Assembly: GCF_040932485.1 (NCBI RefSeq)
Contig: NZ_JBFRBH010000001.1
Span: 868,001-932,000, forward strand
Source: Gymnodinialimonas sp. 202GB13-11
Lineage (GTDB): Bacteria; Pseudomonadota; Alphaproteobacteria; Rhodobacterales; Rhodobacteraceae
DNA: 64,000 bases
Reading direction: 5' to 3'
Under the pieces are notes generated by a model that worked only from the letters and a program-made list of their open reading frames with translations, had not been told where the DNA came from and did no database searches. Shown here piece by piece: positions 43,534 through 53,150 of this stretch (the first letter of the stretch is position 1; each line of letters starts with the position of its first letter). Position numbers and translations under genes: made by a program.

Positions 43534-44616
43534 ATGTCCCAGACCCGCGAAACGATCCTTGATGCCTTGCGCGCAGTGGCCCTGCCCGATGGTGGTGACC
43601 TTGTCAGCCGCGATATGGTGCGTGCCGTGCAGGTGCAGGGGGCAAAGGTCAGTTTCATCATCGAGGCCGCCACGCCAGAGGCCGCGCAGGCCATGGGCCC
43701 GGTGCGCGATGCAGCCCAGGCGCTGGTGGAGCGGATGGATGGCGTTGAGAGTGCGATGGTTGCCCTGACAGCGCCAGCACCGGCCAAGGCCGCGGAACCA
43801 AGCACGCCCCCGCCAAGCCTGAAGGTGGGCGGGCATATGAAACCGCAGGAAGGGCCGATGAAGCCATCCGGTGTAAAGCGGATCATCGGGATCGGCTCGG
43901 GCAAGGGCGGAGTTGGCAAATCCACGGTCTCCACGAACCTGGCGGTGGCTTTGGCGCGGCAGGGGCGCAAGGTCGGGCTGCTGGACGCGGATATCTACGG
44001 GCCGAGCGTGCCGCGCATGATGGGTGTAAACAAGCGCCCGGCCTCGCCCGATGGCAAAACGATCATTCCGTTGCAGGGGCATGGCGTGACGCTGATGTCC
44101 ATCGGCTTCATGCTGCCCGAAGAGAAGGCCGTGGTGTGGCGGGGCCCGATGTTGATGGGCGCATTGCAACAGATGCTGACGCAGGTGGAATGGGGCGAGT
44201 TGGATGTCCTGTTGGTCGACCTGCCGCCCGGTACCGGTGATGTCGCGATGACGCTGTGCCAGAAGTCAGACGTGACAGGGGCCATCATCGTATCGACCCC
44301 GCAGGATGTGGCGCTTTTGGACGCGAAGAAGGCGCTCGACATGTTCAACACGCTCAAGACGCCCATTCTGGGCCTGATCGAGAATATGGGCGCGTTCCAT
44401 TGCCCCAATTGCGGGCATGAAGCGCATATCTTCGGGCAGGGTGGGGTGATGAGTGCGGCGGCTGAGGCCGGGTTGCCCTTCCTCGGCACGTTGCCGATTG
44501 ATCTGGAGACCCGCGTGGCGGGCGATGCCGGTGTGCCGATTGCGTCGGGTGATAGCCCGATGGCGGAGGCCTATGCCGCCCTCGCGCGGCGCTTCATTGA
44601 CGGTGGGATGGCCTGA
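43534..44616 (+). CDS. Mrp/NBP35-family Fe-S carrier ATPase
   Basis: P-loop ATPase of 360 residues that carries and delivers iron-sulfur clusters. An N-terminal MIP18/DUF59-like domain covers about 1-85. After a proline-rich linker comes the deviant Walker A GIGSGKGGVGKST near 119-131, then LLVDLPPGTGD, and the CxxC in AFHCPNCGHE near 288-297 that holds the bridging cluster. The ATG at 43534 gives the MSQTRETIL start. It runs toward the dcw cluster but is separated from mraZ by 579 bp. Confidence 0.93.
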   Translation: MSQTRETILDALRAVALPDGGDLVSRDMVRAVQVQGAKVSFIIEAATPEAAQAMGPVRDAAQALVERMDGVESAMVALTAPAPAKAAEPSTPPPSLKVGGHMKPQEGPMKPSGVKRIIGIGSGKGGVGKSTVSTNLAVALARQGRKVGLLDADIYGPSVPRMMGVNKRPASPDGKTIIPLQGHGVTLMSIGFMLPEEKAVVWRGPMLMGALQQMLTQVEWGELDVLLVDLPPGTGDVAMTLCQKSDVTGAIIVSTPQDVALLDAKKALDMFNTLKTPILGLIENMGAFHCPNCGHEAHIFGQGGVMSAAAEAGLPFLGTLPIDLETRVAGDAGVPIASGDSPMAEAYAALARRFIDGGMA

Positions 44617-44630
44617 CACCGGGTCACCCA

Positions 44631-44650
44631 CAGGTGAAACGAATCACCTG
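44631..44650 (+). other. small hairpin after mrp
   Basis: CAGGTG and CACCTG arms (44631-44636, 44645-44650) around an 8-nt loop lie 15 bp after the mrp stop without a T-run. It may protect the mRNA 3' end. It is too weak to call a terminator. Confidence 0.3.
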
Positions 44651-44743
44651 AAACCAGAACAAACCGGGACCATTTGAATGGCCCCGGGATTTTCTGGGAA
44701 AAAACTTCCACATTCCTCCACTTTCTTCCGTCACCGCCCGTGG

Positions 44744-44788
44744 GCCCCATATCGTGGGATTGTCCTCCATTTGGACACAATATGGGGC
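44744..44788. repeat. long imperfect inverted repeat upstream of the dcw cluster
   Basis: GCCCCATAT (44744-44752) and ATATGGGGC (44780-44788) are perfect 9-bp arms. Inside them ATTGTCC faces GGACACAAT with a two-base bulge. The whole 45-bp element could fold into a cruciform-like hairpin. It lies between mrp and the MraZ boxes. It has no T-run, so an operator or RNA structure are both possible. Confidence 0.5.
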
Positions 44789-44828
44789 GTCTAGAGGTGT
44801 GCGCTCGACACAAGATGCAGTGCTGGAG

Positions 44829-44883
44829 TGGGGTCAAAATCAATAGATTGGGGCAAAGTGGAGTAAAAAGGTGTTGATTGGGA
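44829..44883 (+). promoter_or_regulatory. MraZ-type operator boxes on a 10-bp register
   Basis: TGGGG at 44829, TGGGG at 44849, TGGAG at 44859, AGGTG at 44869 and TGGGA at 44879 lie on one 10-bp grid with A/T-rich 5-nt spacers. MraZ of other bacteria binds direct TGGGN repeats separated by 5 nt upstream of mraZ, so autoregulation of the dcw cluster is likely. The last box continues into the inverted repeat TGGGA-N5-TCCCA. The site is 313 bp before the mraZ start, which implies a long leader or a missed promoter nearer the gene. Confidence 0.65.
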
Positions 44884-45075
44884 GAGTGTCCCATGAGACA
44901 AACAGTCATCGGCAGAACGAGACAACAACGGGTCGCAAAGACCTGAACCAAAAACAAAAATAGGCAGGTTCATACAGGCATCTCATTACGCCGAACAAAG
45001 AGATCCGGCGCGCAGGCGAGCAGACATCCCCCCAGGTAGTTTGCGCAGTCGGACACCCCAGAAATGGGACGAGGG

Positions 45076-45110
45076 CGGCGGTTGAGGAGTGGCAGCTTCC
45101 TCAACCGCCG
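45076..45110 (+). other. perfect 13-bp hairpin in the mraZ leader
   Basis: CGGCGGTTGAGGA (45076-45088) pairs perfectly with TCCTCAACCGCCG (45098-45110) around a 9-nt loop and is followed only by TTTCC. It sits 86 bp before the mraZ start, downstream of the MraZ boxes. It looks like an attenuator-type or RNA-protecting structure. The rest of 44884-45075 shows nothing recognisable. Confidence 0.6.
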
Positions 45111-45195
45111 TTTCCATTTCCGGGCAACGAAATACGGCCAGACTTTGGCCAAATTGTGGCGCGAAGACGCGCCCGGGACATGAGGCAGCAAGCAC

Positions 45196-45726
45196 GTGGA
45201 CGCGCGCTTTACAGGAACAAGCACCGTCAAGGTTGACGGGAAGGGCCGGGTCTCGCTCCCGGCCAAGTTCCGTCGCGCGTTGCAGGCCGCGGATGCCGCC
45301 TGCGGCCCCGGCGATGCGCCGCGCCTCTACATTGCTTACGGCAATCCCGCTTATGATTATGTCGAGTGCCTCTCGGGCGATGCATACGACGATCTCGATG
45401 CACGTATTCAGGCCATGCCCGAGGGCGAGGCTGAGCGCGAAGTCCTTGAAATCCTCTTCTATTCGCTCTGCGATGAGATCGTGGTCGACGATGCGGGCCG
45501 CTTCGTGCTTCCCGGTGCGGCGCGCGAAAAGCTGGCGCTGGACGGCGAGGCCGTGTTCCAGGGTAAGGGCACCAAGTTCCACATCCTCAAGCCTGCCGAC
45601 AGCGAGGCATCGAAGGACAAGCTGGCGGCGATGCTGTCCAAGCTTGGTGAGGGCAAGGAGTTCTTCAACCCCGTCTCCCTTGCGAACCCGCCCAAATCCA
45701 CCCCGGTGAATGACGATGACGCATGA
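45196..45726 (+). CDS. mraZ: transcriptional regulator MraZ
   Basis: AbrB-fold DNA-binding protein of 176 residues, first gene of the dcw cluster. Two tandem SpoVT/AbrB-type units are visible: [19 protein letters not shown] near 8-26 and [20 protein letters not shown] near 93-112. A short proline-rich tail ends NDDDA. A GTG start follows GAGG at a spacing of about 9. It likely represses its own operon through the upstream TGGGN boxes. It overlaps rsmH by 4 bp. Confidence 0.95.
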   Translation: MDARFTGTSTVKVDGKGRVSLPAKFRRALQAADAACGPGDAPRLYIAYGNPAYDYVECLSGDAYDDLDARIQAMPEGEAEREVLEILFYSLCDEIVVDDAGRFVLPGAAREKLALDGEAVFQGKGTKFHILKPADSEASKDKLAAMLSKLGEGKEFFNPVSLANPPKSTPVNDDDA

Positions 45727-46694
45727 CCGACGCCCCACATATTCCCGTTCTTCTTGGCGCAATCCTGGAGCACGTGGGCCCGATTACTGGCGTTTGGTTG
45801 GACGGAACCTTCGGCGCTGGTGGATACGCCCGTGGATTGCTGGATAGGGGGGCGGATCTGGTGATTGGGGTGGATCGCGATCCTTTGGCCTTCGAAATGG
45901 CAGGTGTTTGGGCCGGGACCTACGGGGACCGGCTTCGGCTTGTCCAAGGCACCTTCTCTGATCTCGATGAATTGGCGGGTGAGCCGCTGGACGGTGTGAC
46001 GCTTGATCTGGGCGTATCGTCGATGCAGCTGGACTTGGCTGAGCGTGGCTTTTCCTTTATGCGCGACGGTCCGCTGGACATGCGGATGGGGCAGACGGGT
46101 GTGTCTGCTGAGGATGTTGTGAATGAGGCGTCCGAGGCGCTGCTGGCCGATATCCTGTTCCACTACGGCGAAGAACGCGCGGCGCGCCGGATCGCCAAGG
46201 CGATTGTGGCAGAGCGGTTAAAGCATCGCATTAGCTCCACCCTGCAACTTTCTGAGATTGTTGAGAAGTGTCTACCGCGCAAGAAGCCTGGTCAGAGCCA
46301 TCCGGCGACGCGTAGTTTTCAGGCCATCCGCATTGCGGTGAACGATGAATACGGACAATTGGCGCAAGGCCTGATGGCCGCTGAGCGTGCGTTGAAGCCC
46401 GGTGGCAAGCTGGCCGTTGTGACGTTCCATTCCTCAGAAGATCGGATCGTGAAGCGTTTCATGACAGAGCGCTCCAGCACCGGTGGCGGCGGCTCTCGCT
46501 ATGCGCCTGAGGCCGATGCCAAGGTGCCGGCCTTCACGCTAACGCCGCGCAAGGCGATCCCGCCGAGCGATGCGGAAATCGCGCAGAACCCACGCGCTCG
46601 CTCGGCCAAGTTGCGCATCGCCACGCGCACTGATGCGCCTGCTCAAGACATCGACCCAAGCCAGCTTGGCCTGCCCGACGTGAGGTTGAACTGA
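45723..46694 (+). CDS. rsmH: 16S rRNA (cytosine(1402)-N(4))-methyltransferase
   Basis: SAM-dependent methyltransferase of 323 residues (MraW/RsmH) acting on C1402 of 16S rRNA. The SAM motif [14 protein letters not shown] near 25-38, the [19 protein letters not shown] block near 95-113 and the [13 protein letters not shown] region near 203-215 are characteristic. It overlaps mraZ (ATGA) and ftsL by 1 bp. Confidence 0.97.
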   Translation: MTDAPHIPVLLGAILEHVGPITGVWLDGTFGAGGYARGLLDRGADLVIGVDRDPLAFEMAGVWAGTYGDRLRLVQGTFSDLDELAGEPLDGVTLDLGVSSMQLDLAERGFSFMRDGPLDMRMGQTGVSAEDVVNEASEALLADILFHYGEERAARRIAKAIVAERLKHRISSTLQLSEIVEKCLPRKKPGQSHPATRSFQAIRIAVNDEYGQLAQGLMAAERALKPGGKLAVVTFHSSEDRIVKRFMTERSSTGGGGSRYAPEADAKVPAFTLTPRKAIPPSDAEIAQNPRARSAKLRIATRTDAPAQDIDPSQLGLPDVRLN

Positions 46695-47053
46695 TGCGCC
46701 TGACCACCCTCATCGCTGCGATTGTCGTGATTGGCCTGGGCTATTGGGCTTACCACCAGACAATCCAGACCCAGATGGCGGACCGCCAAGTGGACCGTTT
46801 GCAGCGCCAGATTGCGGCGGAGCACGAGCGTTTGGGCGTTCTGCGCGCCGAATGGGCCTACCTGAACCGGCCCGACCGCTTGCGCGAGCTTGCTATGTTC
46901 AATTTTGAGCGCCTTGGCCTGCTGCCACTGGCGCCCGACCAGTTCGGCGATGTGGCGCAAATCCCGTTCCCGCCGCCGGAGCCGGAAGAGGTCGCCCCGG
47001 AGCTTCTGCAAGGAACATCTTCGCTACCGGAAGGGGAGATTGAGCCACTATGA
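46694..47053 (+). CDS. ftsL: cell division protein FtsL
   Basis: Bitopic divisome protein of 119 residues with one membrane segment (LTTLIAAIVVIGLGYWAY near 3-20) followed by a periplasmic coiled-coil region (about 25-70, LQRQIAAEHERLGVLRAEWAYL) and an acidic tail. It pairs with FtsB and FtsQ, and activates FtsWI. Assignment rests on topology, length and position between rsmH and ftsI; FtsL sequences are poorly conserved. Confidence 0.88.
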   Translation: MRLTTLIAAIVVIGLGYWAYHQTIQTQMADRQVDRLQRQIAAEHERLGVLRAEWAYLNRPDRLRELAMFNFERLGLLPLAPDQFGDVAQIPFPPPEPEEVAPELLQGTSSLPEGEIEPL

Positions 47054-48831
47054 GCCTTCGTATCCCTCTGCGCCCATTGACCCGCATCCTCGATGCCCGT
47101 GCGCGCGGCGAAAACCCAGATAACGTTGAAAAAGAGAACCTGCGCCTGCGCCACGAGGCGCAGCGTGATAAATTGCGGGTAAGGGCCGAAAGCCGCCTGT
47201 TGCTGGTGGCGGCCTGCTTCGTGATGGCGTTTGGAGCGGTGGGTTACAAGATGGCCGCGCTCGCCACCGCTGTGCCGACTGAGCCGCGCATCATCAGCCA
47301 GGGTCCGACAATCCTGAACACACGCGCCGACATCACGGACCGCCATGGGCGTCTGTTGGCTACGAACTTTGCCACCAATGCGCTTTATGCGCATCCGCAG
47401 GATATCATCTATCCGCGTCGCGCTGCGGACGGTCTGGCCGAAATCTTCCCTGAGATGGATGCAGAAGATCTGTATCGCCGCTTCACGGGCGAAAGCCGCT
47501 TCATCTGGCTGCGACGTTATATTTCACCCGAGCAAGAGCAGCAGGTGCATGACATCGGCTCGCCCGGTTTGCTGTTTGGACCGCGTGAAATGCGGCTTTA
47601 CCCCAACGGCTCCATTGCGGCGCACGTACTGGGCGGCGCAAGCTTTGGCGAAGAGGCTGTCAACGCCGCTGAGGTGATCGGGATCGCCGGGGTCGAGGCT
47701 CATTTCGATGAGGAATTGCGTGACCCGAGCCGGGTTGATCCGCTGATGCTGTCGCTCGATCTGACGGTGCAGGCGACGGTCGAGGAAGTGTTGGCCGGCG
47801 GCATGGCCCTGATGAACGCGCGCGGTGCTGCTGCGGTGCTGATGGATGTGCACACCGGTGAAGTTATCTCGATGGCCAGCCTGCCTGATTTCGACCCCAA
47901 CGCGCGGCCCCGCCCGCTGTTGGAAGGCGACCAGGCGGATAGCCCGTTGTTCAATCGTGCCGTGCAAGGCGTTTACGAATTGGGAAGCGTTTTCAAGACG
48001 TTCACCATCGCGCAAGCACTGGAGCTGAACCTGTTCAGCCCCTATGACATGATCGACACGACCGGCCCGCTCCGGATGGCCGGTTTTGCGATCCGCGACT
48101 TCTCGAATTACGGGCCTGAGCAATCGGTGGCCGATGTTCTGATCCATTCGTCCAACATTGGCACGGCCCGCATCGCACGGGTGATTGGCGCGTCCCGGCA
48201 GGAGAACTTCCTCGCCTCGCTGAACCTGTTGGAGCCGACGACCGTGGAGCTTGTCGAGGCACCGTCCGGCCGTCCGCTGACGCCGCCGCGTTGGGGCGAA
48301 TTGGCAACCATGACCATCAGCTATGGTCACGGGATTTCGACCAGTCCGTTGCATCTGGCGGCCGCCTATTCCACCATCGTGAATGGCGGGACGGAAATCA
48401 TCCCGACATTAGAACGCCGAGAGGAGCCGCAGAACGGCGAACGCATCATCTCGGAGGCGACGAGCGTTGCGATGAACGCACTGTTGCGCGCGATCGTGAC
48501 GGACGGCACGGCCAGCTTCGGCGAGGTTGAAGGGTATCATGTGGGCGGCAAGACGGGCACGGCCGACATGCCACGCCCCAATGGCGGCTATTACGAGGAC
48601 CGCAACCTGAACACCTTCGCCAGCGCCTTCCCGATGAATGACCCGCAATATGTGCTGATCGTGACCTTGCAGGAGGCCGCGGAACTGAGCGGCCCGCAAC
48701 CGCGCCGCACCGCCGGATGGACGGCAGTTCCCGTCGCCGCAGAAATCATCCGCCGCACCGCCCCGCTTCTGGGTTTGCGGCCTGACATTGAACATCCCCT
48801 TGGTTTGCAGCTATCCAACTCCTCAAACTGA
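47050..48831 (+). CDS. ftsI: division-specific penicillin-binding protein FtsI (PBP3)
   Basis: Class B PBP transpeptidase of 593 residues that cross-links septal peptidoglycan. A cytoplasmic N-terminus of about 50 residues is followed by a membrane segment near 55-75 and a dimerisation domain (ADITDRHGRLLATN). The transpeptidase carries SxxK as GSVFK near residue 313, SxN as HSSN near 367 and KTG as GGKTGTADMP near 501. It overlaps ftsL by 4 bp. Confidence 0.97.
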   Translation: MSLRIPLRPLTRILDARARGENPDNVEKENLRLRHEAQRDKLRVRAESRLLLVAACFVMAFGAVGYKMAALATAVPTEPRIISQGPTILNTRADITDRHGRLLATNFATNALYAHPQDIIYPRRAADGLAEIFPEMDAEDLYRRFTGESRFIWLRRYISPEQEQQVHDIGSPGLLFGPREMRLYPNGSIAAHVLGGASFGEEAVNAAEVIGIAGVEAHFDEELRDPSRVDPLMLSLDLTVQATVEEVLAGGMALMNARGAAAVLMDVHTGEVISMASLPDFDPNARPRPLLEGDQADSPLFNRAVQGVYELGSVFKTFTIAQALELNLFSPYDMIDTTGPLRMAGFAIRDFSNYGPEQSVADVLIHSSNIGTARIARVIGASRQENFLASLNLLEPTTVELVEAPSGRPLTPPRWGELATMTISYGHGISTSPLHLAAAYSTIVNGGTEIIPTLERREEPQNGERIISEATSVAMNALLRAIVTDGTASFGEVEGYHVGGKTGTADMPRPNGGYYEDRNLNTFASAFPMNDPQYVLIVTLQEAAELSGPQPRRTAGWTAVPVAAEIIRRTAPLLGLRPDIEHPLGLQLSNSSN

Positions 48832-48845
48832 GGGGGGCTGAGCAG

Positions 48846-50318
48846 GTGGCCGCAAAACGACTTTCTGATTTGGGCCTGACACCGCGTGGTGACGATGTTG
48901 CCGTTACGGGTGTTGCTCTTGACTCCCGCAATGTCGAAAAAGGCAATCTTTTCGCGGCTTTGCCCGGCACACGTGTCCACGGTGGCGAATTTATCCAATA
49001 TGCGCTGCGCATGGGCGCGGGCGCAGTTCTGACCGACCGGGCTGGGGCTGAGATTGCCAAGGCAGAACTAGACGCGTCTGATGCGGCCCTGGTTGTGGTG
49101 GAAGACCCGGCAGGTGCCTTGGCCCATGCGGCAGCCTTGTATTTCGGTGGTCAGCCGGACTGCATGGTTGCGGTGACGGGAACCAACGGAAAGACGTCTG
49201 TCGCGAGCTTCACGCGCCAGATCTGGGAAGCGCTGGGGCGTGAGGCTGTGAATATTGGAACCACTGGCGTTGAGGGCGCATTTGCGGCGCCCGGTATCCA
49301 CACCACGCCGGAGCCAGTGACCCTGCATAAGGTTTTGGCAGACATGGCGGCTGGCGGTGTGACCCATGCGGCGATGGAGGCGTCTTCCCATGGGCTCGAC
49401 CAAAGGCGCATGGATGGCGTGCGGCTGGCGGCGGCGGCGTTCACGAACCTGACGCAGGATCACCTCGACTATCACGGCGATATGGAGACGTATTTCCAAG
49501 CCAAGCTGCGGTTGTTCAACGATCTTTTGCCCGAGGATGGCGTGGCGGTTGTGAACATGGACGACACATACGGCCCGCGCGTGGCTGAGGCCTGCGCAGC
49601 GCGTGGCGTCGAGGTTCTGGGTGTTGGCCAATACTCGGAGGCTGCGCTGAAGATCACCGGGCGTCGGATTGATGAGACCGGGCAGGATGTGCTGTTCCGC
49701 TGGCAGGGGGAGGCGCGGCAGACAAGGCTGGACCTGATCGGTGCGTTCCAAGCGATGAATGTGTTGACGGCGGCGGGGCTGGTTATTGCTGGCGGCGAGG
49801 CCCCGGATGATGTGTTCGCTGTGCTGCCGAAGTTGGAAGGTGTCCGGGGCCGGATGCAATTGGCCGCGCGGCGCAGCCATGGTGCGCCGATCTACGTCGA
49901 TTACTCCCACACGCCGGATTCGCTTGAGGTCGCTTTGAAGGCCTTGCGCCCGCATGTTCTGGGCCGCCTGATCGTTGTGTTTGGGGCCGGTGGGGATCGC
50001 GACAAGGGCAAGCGCCCGTTGATGGGTAAGGCCGCGGCGGAGAATGCGGATGTGTGCATCGTGACGGATGACAATCCGCGCAGCGAAGAGCCGGGGATCA
50101 TTCGCATGGAAGTGCTTTCGGGCTGCCCCGAGGCAAATGAAGTCGGTGACCGCGCGGAGGCGATCTTGCGCGGGGTGGATATGTTGGAGCCGGGCGACGC
50201 GCTTCTGATCGCGGGCAAGGGGCATGAAACCGGCCAACAGGTGGGCGATGTGGTCTATCCTTTTGATGATGTTGAACAAGCCTCGGTCGCAGTGGCTGCG
50301 CTGGAGGGGTTGGTATGA
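48846..50318 (+). CDS. murE: UDP-MurNAc-L-Ala-D-Glu: meso-diaminopimelate ligase
   Basis: Mur ligase of 490 residues adding the third stem-peptide residue in the cytoplasm. The ATP site TGTNGKTSVASF is near 110, and the DNPR motif (TDDNPRSEEPG near 405-415) indicates meso-diaminopimelate. The N-terminal domain has the DSRNV UDP-binding site. It starts with GTG behind GAGGGGGG and overlaps murF by 4 bp. Confidence 0.97.
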   Translation: MAAKRLSDLGLTPRGDDVAVTGVALDSRNVEKGNLFAALPGTRVHGGEFIQYALRMGAGAVLTDRAGAEIAKAELDASDAALVVVEDPAGALAHAAALYFGGQPDCMVAVTGTNGKTSVASFTRQIWEALGREAVNIGTTGVEGAFAAPGIHTTPEPVTLHKVLADMAAGGVTHAAMEASSHGLDQRRMDGVRLAAAAFTNLTQDHLDYHGDMETYFQAKLRLFNDLLPEDGVAVVNMDDTYGPRVAEACAARGVEVLGVGQYSEAALKITGRRIDETGQDVLFRWQGEARQTRLDLIGAFQAMNVLTAAGLVIAGGEAPDDVFAVLPKLEGVRGRMQLAARRSHGAPIYVDYSHTPDSLEVALKALRPHVLGRLIVVFGAGGDRDKGKRPLMGKAAAENADVCIVTDDNPRSEEPGIIRMEVLSGCPEANEVGDRAEAILRGVDMLEPGDALLIAGKGHETGQQVGDVVYPFDDVEQASVAVAALEGLV

Positions 50319-51718
50319 GCCTTTGGACGGCAGCTGAGGCCGCAGCGGCAACCGGCGGCGCGGTCGCCTCGGACTGGGTGGCGGACGGCGTTTCCATCGA
50401 CACGCGCACATTGCAGCCGGGGGATCTGTTCGTCGCATTGGAGGCGGCGCGTGATGGGCACGAATTTGTCATGCAGGCGCTCGAGAACGGCGCGGCGGCG
50501 GCGATGGTTTCCCATGTGCCGAACGGTGTGGACCCGGAAAAGTGCCTGATCGTCGGCGAGGTGCTGCCAGCATTGGAACGGCTCGGCATCGCCGCGCGCG
50601 CGCGGACAGAGGCGAAGGTGATCGCCATCACCGGTTCGGTTGGCAAGACCACGGCCAAGGAGATGCTGCGCAAGGCTTTGGAAGGGCAGGGAAATATCCA
50701 CGCCGCCGTGGCCAGCTACAATAACCATTGGGGTGTGCCGCTGACGCTAGCGCGGATGCCGGTGGACACGGATTATGCGATCATCGAGATCGGCATGAAC
50801 CATGCCGGTGAGATTGCGCCGCTGACCAAGATGGCGCGGCCGCACGTGGCGATGATCACGACAATTGCGCCTGCACATTTGGAGAACCTCGGCTCGATGG
50901 AGGCGATTGCAGCAGAGAAGGGCGCGATATTCGAAGGGTTGGAGCCGGGTGGGATTGCGGTGGTGCCGCTTGATGCGGACACCCGCGACATTCTTTTGGC
51001 CGCGGGGCAGGCCCACGCGGCGGAGGTTGTCACCTTCGGTGAGACGGACGGCGCAGACCTGCAACTGAGCGACGTGATTGTCTCGGACGAGTCCACGATC
51101 ATGCGGGTGGCCACGCCGGACGGTGCGCGATTGGCGAAGCTGTCGGTGGCTGGTCGGCACTATGCCAGTAACGCGGTCGGCGTCATGCTGACGGTTGCGG
51201 CAGCAGGGGCGGATTTGACGCAAGCCACCATGGCCTTGTCGCAATGGCAGCCCGTGGAGGGGCGCGGGCAGCGCGAGCGCATCACGTTGAGCCGCACGGA
51301 CGACATTGCAATCGAGCTGATAGACGATGCATTCAACGCCAACCCAACGTCGCTTGCGGCAGGGCTAGAGGTTTTGGCCGGGATCGAGCCGACGCGTGGT
51401 GGACGGCGCATTGCTGTTTTGGGCGATATGCTGGAACTGGGCGATGACGCAGTGTCGATGCACGCCGAGGTGGCCGAACTGCCCGCGATTGAAGACGTGG
51501 AGCAAGTTCATACATGCGGGCCGCTGATGTCACATCTGCACGGCGCATTGCCGGGCGCAAAACAAGGCCTGCACACGGAAACAGCAGACGAGATGTGCCA
51601 ACAGATCGTGCGCGAATTGCGCCCTGGAGACGTGGTTCTGGTTAAGGGATCCAAGGGATCGAAGGTGTCCCGCGTGGTTGACGCGCTGCGCAAACTCGGG
51701 CAATCGGTTGAGGCGTGA
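50315..51718 (+). CDS. murF: UDP-MurNAc-tripeptide: D-Ala-D-Ala ligase
   Basis: Mur ligase of 467 residues adding D-Ala-D-Ala to complete the pentapeptide. The ATP-binding loop AITGSVGKTTAKEML is near 109-123, EIGMNHAGEI near 154-163, and DDAFNANPTSLAAGLEVL near 335-352 is MurF-typical. It overlaps murE by 4 bp and is followed by mraY after 18 bp. Confidence 0.97.
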   Translation: MSLWTAAEAAAATGGAVASDWVADGVSIDTRTLQPGDLFVALEAARDGHEFVMQALENGAAAAMVSHVPNGVDPEKCLIVGEVLPALERLGIAARARTEAKVIAITGSVGKTTAKEMLRKALEGQGNIHAAVASYNNHWGVPLTLARMPVDTDYAIIEIGMNHAGEIAPLTKMARPHVAMITTIAPAHLENLGSMEAIAAEKGAIFEGLEPGGIAVVPLDADTRDILLAAGQAHAAEVVTFGETDGADLQLSDVIVSDESTIMRVATPDGARLAKLSVAGRHYASNAVGVMLTVAAAGADLTQATMALSQWQPVEGRGQRERITLSRTDDIAIELIDDAFNANPTSLAAGLEVLAGIEPTRGGRRIAVLGDMLELGDDAVSMHAEVAELPAIEDVEQVHTCGPLMSHLHGALPGAKQGLHTETADEMCQQIVRELRPGDVVLVKGSKGSKVSRVVDALRKLGQSVEA

Positions 51719-51736
51719 GAGGTGAGGAACCGCTAG

Positions 51737-52822
51737 ATGTTGTATTGGCTGAGTGACCTTTCGGACGGCGGTGGTTTCTTCAACCTGTTTCGCTACATCA
51801 CCTTCCGCGCGGGCGGTGCTTTCTTCACCGCATTGGTCTTCGGCTTCATTTTCGGGCGTCCGCTGATCAACATGCTACGCCGCAAATATCAGCACGGCCA
51901 GCCGATCCGTGAAGACGGCCCTGCCAGCCATCTTGAGACGAAGGCCGGGACGCCGACGATGGGCGGGCTATTGATCTTGGCGGCTTTGACCCTGTCGACG
52001 CTGCTTTGGGCGCGGATGGATAATCCCTATGTCTGGCTGGTTTTGGGCGTTACGGTGTGTTTCGGTCTGATTGGCTTTGCGGACGATTGGGCGAAGGTCA
52101 GCCGGAATACGACCGCCGGTGTGTCGGGCAAAATCCGCCTGGCTGCGGGCTTTGCGGTGGCTTGTGCTGCGGCTTTGGTTGCCGCGCAGCTGCACCCGGT
52201 GGAGCTTTCCAACCATCTCGCCTTTCCAGTGTTCAAGGATGTGCTTCTGAACATGGGGTGGCTGTTCATCCCGTTCGCGATGATCGTGATTGTCGGCTCC
52301 GCCAATGCGGTGAACCTGACCGATGGGCTTGACGGCCTGGCAATCATGCCGGTGATGATCGCGGCAGGCACGCTTGGGGTCATTGCCTATGCCGTGGGTC
52401 GAGTCGATTTCACTGAGTATCTAGATGTGCATTACGTGCCGGGAACCGGGGAATTACTGATTTTCACCGCTGGTCTAATCGGCGGCGGCCTTGGTTTCCT
52501 TTGGTACAACGCGCCACCTGCGGCCGTGTTCATGGGTGATACTGGCTCGCTCGCTTTGGGCGGGGCCTTGGGCGCCATTGCAGTAGCCACGAAGCATGAG
52601 ATCGTGTTGGCCATCGTCGGCGGATTGTTCGTGGCCGAAGCTGTATCAGTCATCATTCAGGTGGCCTATTTCAAAGCCACCGGAAAGCGCGTGTTCCTGA
52701 TGGCGCCGATCCACCATCACTATGAAAAGCGCGGATGGGCCGAGCCGCAGATCGTGATCCGGTTTTGGATCATCTCGCTGATCCTGGCGCTGATTGGCTT
52801 GGCGACGCTGAAATTGCGGTGA
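51737..52822 (+). CDS. mraY: phospho-MurNAc-pentapeptide transferase
   Basis: Ten-segment membrane enzyme of 361 residues that makes lipid [11 protein letters not shown] near 114-123 and [10 protein letters not shown] near 193-202 supply the catalytic aspartates. [15 protein letters not shown] near 265-279 and [15 protein letters not shown] near 324-338 are MraY signatures. Intact and full length. Confidence 0.98.
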   Translation: MLYWLSDLSDGGGFFNLFRYITFRAGGAFFTALVFGFIFGRPLINMLRRKYQHGQPIREDGPASHLETKAGTPTMGGLLILAALTLSTLLWARMDNPYVWLVLGVTVCFGLIGFADDWAKVSRNTTAGVSGKIRLAAGFAVACAAALVAAQLHPVELSNHLAFPVFKDVLLNMGWLFIPFAMIVIVGSANAVNLTDGLDGLAIMPVMIAAGTLGVIAYAVGRVDFTEYLDVHYVPGTGELLIFTAGLIGGGLGFLWYNAPPAAVFMGDTGSLALGGALGAIAVATKHEIVLAIVGGLFVAEAVSVIIQVAYFKATGKRVFLMAPIHHHYEKRGWAEPQIVIRFWIISLILALIGLATLKLR

Positions 52823-52868
52823 GCGCGGCATCTTCGGCGAATGCACGGCACTGAAGGGCGAAGGTCGC

Positions 52869-53150
52869 ATGGCGCTTTTCGATAAATGGGTGCGGGCCGA
52901 GGTTCAGGGTCGCCGCGTAGAATGCCTGAACACTTGGTTCAATGGAGCGGCTATTTTTGTTGATGGCGTTGAGGTCGCGCGCAACATGGGCAAGCTGGCT
53001 TTAGACGAAACGCAGCCCTTTGTAGAGGCGCAGGTGGATGATTTGCACATCGAAATGCATATCCTGTCGATCCTCTTCACCCAGATAGAGGTGCGCGTGA
53101 ACGGGCAGTACGTGGCGGGTGACCGCCTGATCAAGGAGAGCGGCCAATGA
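52869..53150 (+). CDS. small conserved protein between mraY and murD
   Basis: A 93-residue protein without signal peptide or membrane segment, of unknown function. The sequence is predicted mainly beta ([31 protein letters not shown]), a compact fold with two repeated (I)xVDG/V-NG turns. Its end overlaps murD by 4 bp, so it is translated with the wall-synthesis genes. A link to mraY or murD is inferred from position only. Confidence 0.72.
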   Translation: MALFDKWVRAEVQGRRVECLNTWFNGAAIFVDGVEVARNMGKLALDETQPFVEAQVDDLHIEMHILSILFTQIEVRVNGQYVAGDRLIKESGQ

